The translations under genes and the position numbers were made by a program. DNA of 5,040 nucleotides, from the NCBI GenBank assembly GCA_028697935.1, contig JAQVEM010000104.1, forward strand, positions 1 through 5,040, in the 5' to 3' direction. This document shows positions 1-4,494 of this stretch, piece by piece; the first letter of the stretch is position 1; every line of letters starts with the position of its first letter. This DNA comes from Actinomycetota bacterium. Its GTDB lineage: Bacteria > Actinomycetota > Humimicrobiia > Humimicrobiales > Humimicrobiaceae. The notes beneath the pieces are model-generated. The model had not been told where the DNA came from. It saw nothing but the letters and a program-made list of their open reading frames with translations, and searched no databases.

Positions 1-2
1 CT

Positions 3-377
3 GCAGGAGATGACCTTTATAAAAGAGTGCTTGAAGAATTAATTAAAGGCCCGGAAAGCAGTGAACTTTATCCTACACTGCCTTCTAATGTTAAGGTTAA
101 TTCAGTGAAATTATCAGATGGCACAGCCATTGTGGACTTCAGTAAAGAAATTATAACTAACTTTGAAGAAATACCACACAGTTCGACCACAGAAATGCTG
201 GCTATCTTCTCCATTGTCAACACACTTACCGAATTTGAAGAAATAGATAAAGTAAAAATAACAATAGAAGGTAAAGAAAGCGGCCAGATAGATGGGTTGA
301 ATATAGAAGATTTCTGGGGACATGTCGGAATTCATGAAGAATTCAGCAGAAATGAAGAAATTATAAAAGATCTCTAG
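3..377 (+). CDS. GerMN-domain protein, C-terminal part (5' end outside window)
   Basis: The reading frame is open to the left edge of the window, so only the last 124 codons are seen; the GTG at 27 is internal and not a start. The text reads as a GerMN domain: a GP followed by a 'LYPTLPSNVKVNSV' stretch, then 'GTAIVDFS', a helix with TTEMLAIFSIVNTL, and the closing 'GHVGIHEEFSRNEE' segment, which matches the usual GH-[IL]-[DG] end of this domain. GerMN domains occur in the spore germination protein GerM and in secreted or cell-wall proteins, often next to or fused with N-acetylmuramoyl-L-alanine amidases. They are thought to act outside the membrane in cell-wall or spore processes, but no biochemical activity is settled. 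The upstream part that would show a signal peptide or an amidase domain is not in the window. The stop is a TAG at 375-377. The domain call is firm; the exact role is not. Confidence 0.85.
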   Translation, partial: AGDDLYKRVLEELIKGPESSELYPTLPSNVKVNSVKLSDGTAIVDFSKEIITNFEEIPHSSTTEMLAIFSIVNTLTEFEEIDKVKITIEGKESGQIDGLNIEDFWGHVGIHEEFSRNEEIIKDL

Positions 378-432
378 ACTCATAATAAGAACATAACAAC
401 TACCACTGCAACCATTACTATTAATATTAACA

Positions 433-464
433 TTAATGATGTTATTAACCATAACTATCATTAA
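433..464 (+). promoter_or_regulatory. Inverted repeat overlapping the ribosome binding site of the dehydratase activator gene
   Basis: TTAATGAT (433-440) is exactly complementary to ATCATTAA (457-464). The inner bases GTTA (441-444) and TAAC (452-455) extend the pairing, leaving a one-base bulge at 456 and a 7-base loop. The right arm runs into the AAGGAG ribosome binding site (463-468). In RNA it could partly hide that site; in DNA it could be an operator. The stem is almost all A-T, so it may be weak, and AT-rich spacers give such repeats by chance. Confidence 0.35.
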
Positions 465-468
465 GGAG
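463..468 (+). promoter_or_regulatory. Ribosome binding site for the truncated activator gene
   Basis: AAGGAG lies 13 bases before the ATG at 482. This is longer than the usual 5-9 bases, but no closer in-frame ATG, GTG or TTG exists, and an in-frame TAA at 452-454 closes the frame upstream. This supports 482 as the start and argues that the short form is translated as such. Confidence 0.5.
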
Positions 469-481
469 ACAAGCAGCATTA

Positions 482-1012
482 ATGCACCACAAAATGGTAA
501 AAAAGCAGGAAATAAACAGCACAATAAAAACAGTAATAGATATTGGTGGACAGGATAGTAAAGTTATAAAACTTGAAAATGGAAATCCAATTGATTTTTT
601 AATGAATGATAAATGTGCAGCTGGAACCGGACGATTTCTGGAAGTCATGGCAAAAGCACTTGAAATAAGCTTTGATGAATTTGCACCAATTTTTATTAAA
701 ACTAATGAAAAAGTAGATATTACCTCAACCTGTACGGTATTTGCCGAATCAGAAATAGTGTCACTTATTGGACATGGTGTTGATAAGAATAAAATAATAA
801 AAGGCCTTATTTATTCAATTACTGATAGAATAATTTCAATGGTTGAACGAGTTGGTCTTGAAGAGCCTGCATGCATGACAGGAGGAGTGGCAAAAAATCT
901 TGGTGTTGTAAAGGCACTTGAAGAAAAACTGGAAATAAAATTAATCATTCCCCCCGAGCCCCGGATAACCGGGGCACTCGGAGCAGCATACCTTGCGCAG
1001 AATCTATATTAA
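482..1012 (+). CDS. BadF/HgdC-family 2-hydroxyacyl-CoA dehydratase activator, N-terminally truncated
   Basis: Members of this family are homodimeric [4Fe-4S] ATPases that pump one electron into 2-hydroxyacyl-CoA dehydratases or benzoyl-CoA reductases, in the cytoplasm. This 176-residue protein carries the family's second half in order: 'VIDIGGQDSK' (18-27), 'NDKCAAGTGRFLE' (42-54), 'TSTCTVFAESE' (81-91), 'TGGVAKN' (about residue 133) and the closing 'PEPRITGALGAAYLA'. Cys45 and Cys84 are 39 residues apart, the same spacing as the cluster ligands Cys127 and Cys166 of Acidaminococcus HgdC as I remember them. Intact members are about 255-260 residues; roughly 82 residues are missing here, including the first phosphate-binding loop (GIDxGSTxxK). 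The 104 bases upstream are AT-rich and I could not read the missing segment there in any frame. No dehydratase subunit gene is visible in the window. It is either a decayed gene or a short variant; without the first ATP loop, normal ATPase activity is unlikely. Confidence 0.85.
   Translation: MHHKMVKKQEINSTIKTVIDIGGQDSKVIKLENGNPIDFLMNDKCAAGTGRFLEVMAKALEISFDEFAPIFIKTNEKVDITSTCTVFAESEIVSLIGHGVDKNKIIKGLIYSITDRIISMVERVGLEEPACMTGGVAKNLGVVKALEEKLEIKLIIPPEPRITGALGAAYLAQNLY
954..981 (+). repeat. GC-rich inverted repeat inside the activator gene
   Basis: CCGAG (954-958) pairs with CTCGG (977-981), and CCCCGG (959-964) pairs with CCGGGG (969-974), around an ATAA loop with a CA bulge at 975-976. It is by far the strongest stem in this AT-rich stretch. 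It lies 31 bases before the stop codon and no T-run follows it directly, so it is not a standard terminator. It encodes the conserved PEPRITGALG segment, so protein constraint may explain part of it. Confidence 0.5.
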
Positions 1013-1057
1013 TTTTTTAGTTCAGGCACTCCACCGTTAGAATATTTTATCAGAATT

Positions 1058-2074
1058 TTATTTCAAATCAGTAATTCTTTTAGTCTTACTTAATATACAG
1101 TAACTTATACGAAGGAAAAAAGTGCCAGTAACAGTCATAATAAACATCGTTATGTTTTTATTCTTAATAATTTTACCTGCAGGTTTCTTAATCTTCTCAT
1201 TTAAAAAAGCTCTAAATCCGGTAAGATTCTGCGTTTTAAAAACTTCTTTATCATCACTTATTTTATTATCCATTCCTTTTTCTTCTGTACTGTTGCTGAT
1301 TTCTTTCATTTTAATTAATTTCTGATAAGCCTTTTCTGTTTGTTTTACAATATCCGGCCAATTGAGGTGGACAACTCTCCTTTTCGCATTATTGCACAAA
1401 ATCTCATATTCTCTCTGTGAAAGAGAGCAAATTTTTTTAACATTCTCTGCAAAATCAGCAGGAGAGGTTTGCTTTTTTAGACGAAAGCCAACTGAGTCAT
1501 CAACAAACTCATTAACAGTCTCGTTAGACAGGCCAATAACCGGGGTACCTGAAGCCAGAGCTTCAATAATCACCAGACTCTGCACCTCCATTTTAGAAGC
1601 TGAAACAAAAACATGTGTCTTCTCCAGTAATCCCGGAATTTTTTCGTAAGGAACATCTCCTATAAAATTAACATTCTTTAGCTCCTTTTTCTGAACATAA
1701 TCTTTTAACTCTTCAAGATATTCAGGATTAATAGGGGCTCCGATTAAATTCAGAATAAAATTTTCAGGTAAATACTCCATAACCTGACATAAATACTTCT
1801 GGTTCTTTCTTTCTGATAAATATCCAATAAAAGTCAGATATTTATTTCTTTCAGATATTTTTGCCGGATTACAGGAATAAAAAGCATCAAGGTAACAACC
1901 ATTAGGAATAATAAAGACCTTCTTTTTAAATCCATACTGTAAAATATCTCTTCTTGCGTATTCATTTAGAGAAATAAAGGCGTCACAATTTTGAAAAAAA
2001 GAGGAAAAAATTTTTTCATCAAACGTGTATCCATCATGTGCCTCAAACTTCTTGAAAACTCGCCAATAGCAAAG
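1058..2074 (-). CDS. Glycosyltransferase family 4, C-terminal (nucleotide-sugar binding) half with basic tail
   Basis: This frame is open from a stop at 2075-2077 to the TAA at 1058-1060; family sequence begins near 2010. It reads 'FFQNCDAFISLNEYA', 'IPNGCYLDAF', 'FIGYLSERKNQKYL' and then, from the ATG at 1780, 'NLIGAP', 'VNFIGDVPYEKIPGLL' and 'SASKMEVQSLVIIEALASGTPVIG'. The last holds the E-x7-E pair (residues 65 and 73 counted from 1780; 291 and 299 of the joined protein) that binds the nucleotide-sugar in GT4 enzymes. After the core comes a lysine-rich tail of about 75 residues with a hydrophobic stretch near its end (210-230 from 1780), which may be a membrane contact. The ATG at 1780 has no good ribosome binding site and would remove a core strand, so separate translation from there is unlikely. 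Confidence 0.75.
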   Translation of the reverse strand, partial: LCYWRVFKKFEAHDGYTFDEKIFSSFFQNCDAFISLNEYARRDILQYGFKKKVFIIPNGCYLDAFYSCNPAKISERNKYLTFIGYLSERKNQKYLCQVMEYLPENFILNLIGAPINPEYLEELKDYVQKKELKNVNFIGDVPYEKIPGLLEKTHVFVSASKMEVQSLVIIEALASGTPVIGLSNETVNEFVDDSVGFRLKKQTSPADFAENVKKICSLSQREYEILCNNAKRRVVHLNWPDIVKQTEKAYQKLIKMKEISNSTEEKGMDNKISDDKEVFKTQNLTGFRAFLNEKIKKPAGKIIKNKNITMFIMTVTGTFFLRISYCILSKTKRITDLK

Positions 2075-2457
2075 TCAGCCGATTTTGTTGGCATAACATG
2101 AGCTGTGTAAAAAAAGGGGAGTTCATGATTAGTTGCCCAGAATTGTGTAACAAGGGCAAGATGCCCAAAGTCATGTGCGTGGACAATATCTGGAGAAAAT
2201 CTTTTTAAAAAGCCAAAAAGAAACTTTAGGTCAGAAACAGTCATATAAGGAATAGCCACTTCTCCCTCACCAGCACTTTTAATCTGGAGGTATCCTAAAT
2301 TAGCAGTAATTGTTTTAAGTTGCGTCTTATCACCAGGGCAGATTAAAACTGCTTTATGGCCCTGCCCCGCAAAAGCTGCTGCTATATCATATGATACTCT
2401 ACCAATACCTCCACCCTTTGATTCTCTAAAAAATGTAACAAAAACAACTTTCATCAT
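1966..2457 (-). CDS. Glycosyltransferase family 4, N-terminal (acceptor-side) half
   Basis: From the ATG at 2457 the protein starts 'MMKVVFVTFF', then 'GGGIGRVSYDIAAAFAGQGH' (15-34), a typical GT4 opening with the glycine-rich loop and the helix holding the acceptor site. 'DIVHAHD' (90-96) and 'FFYTAHVMP' (115-123) are the classic strand-turn motifs of the N-terminal Rossmann domain. After about residue 155 the frame leaves family sequence, reads a short nonsense tail and stops at 1966-1968. An alternative TTG start at 2490 has an AGGGA about ten bases upstream and would add 11 residues; I prefer 2457 because family members normally begin at the MKVVFV strand. The ATG at 2457 also overlaps the TGA of a short upstream reading (2456-2454), which would fit translational coupling. 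Confidence 0.8.
   Translation of the reverse strand: MMKVVFVTFFRESKGGGIGRVSYDIAAAFAGQGHKAVLICPGDKTQLKTITANLGYLQIKSAGEGEVAIPYMTVSDLKFLFGFLKRFSPDIVHAHDFGHLALVTQFWATNHELPFFYTAHVMPTKSADFAIGEFSRSLRHMMDTRLMKKFFPLFFKIVTPLFL
1993..1999 (-). other. Slippery heptamer T TTT TTC at the glycosyltransferase frame change
   Basis: On the - strand, 1999-1993 reads TTTTTTC, with TTT (1998-1996) and TTC (1995-1993) as zero-frame codons. A tandem -1 slip places the next codon at 1993-1991 (CAA), exactly the frame of the C-terminal half. The zero frame stops 24 bases further on. The sequence is a valid X XXY YYZ site, but I see no strong downstream stem or upstream Shine-Dalgarno-like stimulator. An eighth T in the run would also restore the frame. 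Confidence 0.5.
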
Positions 2458-2618
2458 AAAAAGTTTGCCATTACCCGGGAAACGTTCCAATTAAAAATAT
2501 CCCTGTCTTTATAAAAAAATCCTCCATCAATAACATCCACTGGTTATTTAGCTTCTAAGTTAAAAGATATCCAATCCAGTTTATTAAAACTAATAAAATC
2601 CTGAATATTTAATATATT
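2454..2618 (-). pseudogene. Possible remnant coding sequence between plsY-like gene and glycosyltransferase
   Basis: Immediately after the plsY-like stop, the same frame reads as protein-like text for 24 codons, is broken by a TAA at 2546-2544, and then continues for 29 codons to a TGA at 2456-2454. The second part includes 'VDVIDGGFFYKDRDIFNW' and 'NVSRVMANF'. The final TGA overlaps the glycosyltransferase ATG at 2457 in an ATGA arrangement common for coupled genes. A GTG at 2540 could start a 28-residue peptide but has no ribosome binding site. I do not recognise the family. It may be the tail of a lost gene, a short coupled leader, or chance. Confidence 0.3.
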
Positions 2619-3257
2619 TTACCTCTGTGGGAATGCAGTAAAAAGATTTTTTAGATTTTCTTCTTTGCGAAATTTAAAGTTGGCTAAAAGACTTTCCTGG
2701 TAGTTTATATCTTTAGGAATAACAATTAATATGATCAACATTGTCAGAACCAGGTAAAGCAGTGAATTCTTTAAAATACATAAAAAAATACCGGCGCAGA
2801 CAAAACCGGATATAAATCCCCACAACCTGTTTCTAATTAATAGTAAAGCCAGAACAAGGCCGGCCCCATAAACTATAAGAGTAAAAGGGTATATAGCAGT
2901 TAAAACCCCAAAAGTAGCTCCAAACCCTTTACCTCCCGAGAATTTTAAATAAGGTGAATAATTATGACCTGCAACTGCTGCACAGCCTGCGAGAATAGCT
3001 GCTATTTCCAGACCTGTAATTTTAAGGGCAATAAAATAAGAAATATACCCTTTCCCAAAGTCAAGAAGCCCACCTATACCTCCTAAAAATTTAGAAACAT
3101 TACATACCACATTTGAGGCACTCGGGCTTTTATCTCCAATTTCACTTAAATCTTTCCTGGCAAAGATTTTTACTATGACATAACAGAAGTGAATTCCACC
3201 CAGAAAATAACAAAAAATTATAATCCCTGTACTTTTATAAATTTCTAAATTTTCCAT
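2619..3257 (-). CDS. plsY: PlsY-like acyl-phosphate:glycerol-3-phosphate acyltransferase, divergent
   Basis: PlsY is an integral membrane enzyme that moves an acyl chain from acyl-phosphate to glycerol-3-phosphate, making lysophosphatidic acid in phospholipid synthesis. This 212-residue protein has the family length and layout: several hydrophobic segments (about 10-30, 60-95, 115-140, 145-180), the loop 'AGHNYSPYLKFSGGKGFGATFG' beginning at 96 with Lys110 in GGKG, and a C-terminal 'EENLKNL' matching the usual R-H-R-E-N-I-x-R-L. Two features differ. The first loop reads 'IGDKSPSASNVV' (40-51) where typical PlsY has IGSGNIGATNV, and the histidine three residues before Asn201 is a lysine (198). 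A subgroup with DGNPGAAN in place of SGNIGATN exists, as I recall, and this protein looks closest to that. The ATG at 3257 has only a weak AGG about nine bases upstream. It sits 210 bases after the degV-like gene. Family membership is firm; full catalytic activity is less certain. Confidence 0.8.
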   Translation of the reverse strand: MENLEIYKSTGIIIFCYFLGGIHFCYVIVKIFARKDLSEIGDKSPSASNVVCNVSKFLGGIGGLLDFGKGYISYFIALKITGLEIAAILAGCAAVAGHNYSPYLKFSGGKGFGATFGVLTAIYPFTLIVYGAGLVLALLLIRNRLWGFISGFVCAGIFLCILKNSLLYLVLTMLIILIVIPKDINYQESLLANFKFRKEENLKNLFTAFPQR

Positions 3258-3467
3258 TAAAATAGTAACCTGATATGTAGTTGTTAGCTATAAATATATT
3301 TTTAATCATTACAGCTACATAACAATTGCAATTTACTTTTTCTACTTCTCTGTTTTTATTCTTAATTTTCTGTCAGCCAGTTTTTCAGTATTCAGAACTG
3401 TTACCATACTGTTTCAGCCAACCCTAAATTTTCCTCTAAAATCGGATTTTATCTTCCAGTACAAGAT

Positions 3468-4328
3468 TTATTCTATATAATAGCCAGCTCCCCATGTTTT
3501 TGGGCCAGCCTGAGCAGTAGCCACACACCCGAATTCCATTTCAAGCATTTCCCCATAACTTATGTTCTTATCAATAGCTTTTCTTAAACTACTTGCTGCT
3601 TCCCTGTTATCTGAATGTCCTATTATAATAGTTTTAACCCTGTCTGCATTAAATTTCTTTAAATCCTCTTTCATAACTTCAATTATTTTTTGATTCACCT
3701 GAATTACATTCCTTGCTCTACCCACAGGAGCAACTGCGCCTTCCATATCCCTTATAGCAGTCACGGGAATAACTTTCATCATGGAGCCCATTAAAACAAC
3801 TGCTTTTCCTATTCTTCCACTAAGATATAGATATTTTAAATCCGGCACCCCAAAAACTGAATTTGTTCTCGCTGCAACCTTCCTTGCATGGTTTGCTACT
3901 TCCTTCATGTCTTTTCCAGCTCTGGCTACTCTGGCAGCTTCAATCACTATAAGTTCTTTTGCAGGAGCAACCTGCTTCGTATCAACTACTTCTATATCTG
4001 CACCTGTTTTCCTTTGAGCATTACTCAGAGCCTCATAAGTAGCAGCAGTTAATAGAGATGACATAATTATAAAAACCGGGGATTTCCCTTCTTTTTTTAT
4101 TGATTCTATAATATTTACCAGTTCTCCTATGGAAGGGGCACTGGTTTTTGGGGTAACCCCTTTTTCGTACATGAGTTTTAACATTCTTTCTGGTTTAATA
4201 TCTACACCGTCACTAAAAGTTTCGTCCCCTATATGGATCCCGTAATGAAATATTTTTATGCCATATTCGTTAATAATTTCTTCTGTAAGACCATGGCCAC
4301 TTCCTGTTACTATTACTACATTCTGCAT
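3468..4328 (-). CDS. DegV family fatty-acid-binding protein (FakB-like)
   Basis: DegV/FakB proteins hold one fatty acid in a buried pocket and present its carboxylate to the kinase FakA, which makes acyl-phosphate. At 286 residues this has normal length. Visible in order are an N-terminal strand 'VVIVTGSGHGLT' (4-15), 'GDETFSDGVDI' (34-44), 'PKTSAPSIGEL' (60-70) with the ligand-contact Thr62/Ser63, 'MSSLLTAATYEAL' (89-101) with Ser90/Ser91, 'VVDTKQVAPA' (114-123), 'LSGRIGKA' (169-176) and the closing 'GPKTWGAGYY' (275-284). The C-terminal histidine common in the T-H-x-G-P-G motif is Gln273 here (TAQAGPK). The first motif is also atypical: most members have a DS(T/S) there. The start ATG has a strong AAAGGAG seven bases upstream. 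The upstream neighbour on the same strand is the C-terminal part of a FakA homologue, 166 bases away, which supports a fatty acid kinase role. Confidence 0.9.
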   Translation of the reverse strand: MQNVVIVTGSGHGLTEEIINEYGIKIFHYGIHIGDETFSDGVDIKPERMLKLMYEKGVTPKTSAPSIGELVNIIESIKKEGKSPVFIIMSSLLTAATYEALSNAQRKTGADIEVVDTKQVAPAKELIVIEAARVARAGKDMKEVANHARKVAARTNSVFGVPDLKYLYLSGRIGKAVVLMGSMMKVIPVTAIRDMEGAVAPVGRARNVIQVNQKIIEVMKEDLKKFNADRVKTIIIGHSDNREAASSLRKAIDKNISYGEMLEMEFGCVATAQAGPKTWGAGYYIE

Positions 4329-4335
4329 ATTTTTA

Positions 4336-4342
4336 CTCCTTT
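4336..4342 (-). promoter_or_regulatory. Ribosome binding site of the degV-like gene
   Basis: AAAGGAG on the - strand, seven bases before the ATG at 4328. It fixes the start of the degV-like gene and is the strongest Shine-Dalgarno match I saw in the window. Confidence 0.8.
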
Positions 4343-4494
4343 AATTATTTTTAAAATTAAAATATATTATCATTTATTCTTCACTTCGTATTTTAGATTA
4401 ACGATTTACTTTTTACATAATTAAAATTTACCTGGCTACTTTACCAGATGTAAAATTAAACTATTATACAGGCCACTTACTTCTCGCTACAGGG

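Larger units (their letters stand above)
1058..2457 (-). pseudogene. Family 4 glycosyltransferase, whole gene, interrupted by a -1 frameshift
   Basis: Two - strand reading frames, 2457-1966 and 2074-1058, are the N- and C-terminal halves of one GT4-type (GT-B fold) glycosyltransferase. They overlap in different frames by about 110 bases. Joining them with one -1 shift at the T-run at 1994-2000 gives about 466 residues: a GT4 core of ordinary length (about 385) plus a basic tail. The joined text reads smoothly across the border (…FFPLFF|QNCDAFISLNEYA…), which fits the GT4 linker between the two Rossmann domains. GT4 enzymes move a sugar from a nucleotide-sugar to an acceptor with retention of configuration. 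Following a PlsY-like gene on the same strand, a lipid acceptor such as diacylglycerol is a reasonable guess but is not shown. The break may be a sequencing error at a homopolymer, true decay, slippage-based phase variation, or programmed frameshifting. Annotated as disrupted because no single frame covers it. Confidence 0.8.

Noticed and set aside
114..648. Two overlapping - strand frames rich in F, Y, I, C and S
   Set aside because: They lie antisense to the GerMN and activator genes, whose protein families are recognisable. Their composition is what AT-rich antisense reading gives.
1013..1057. Intrinsic terminator between the converging gene ends
   Set aside because: There is a T-run (1015-1018 and around) but no GC-rich stem directly before it on either strand, so I do not call one.
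1122..1649. Two + strand frames, one strongly hydrophobic
   Set aside because: They are antisense to the recognised glycosyltransferase C-terminal half. The hydrophobic text mirrors its lysine-rich tail, and no ribosome binding site is apparent.
3275..3325. Alternative pairings in the plsY-like leader (ATGTAG with CTACAT, TTGTTA with TAACAA)
   Set aside because: Only six base pairs each, A-T rich, with loops near 35 bases and mutually exclusive; chance is likely in this composition.
3781..4424. Two + strand frames opposite the degV-like gene and its leader
   Set aside because: They are antisense to a clear DegV family protein, with no family motifs of their own.
4463..4468. TATAAT on the - strand upstream of the degV-like gene
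   Set aside because: It is a perfect -10 hexamer, but no convincing -35 lies about 17 bases upstream, and such hexamers are frequent in AT-rich spacer.
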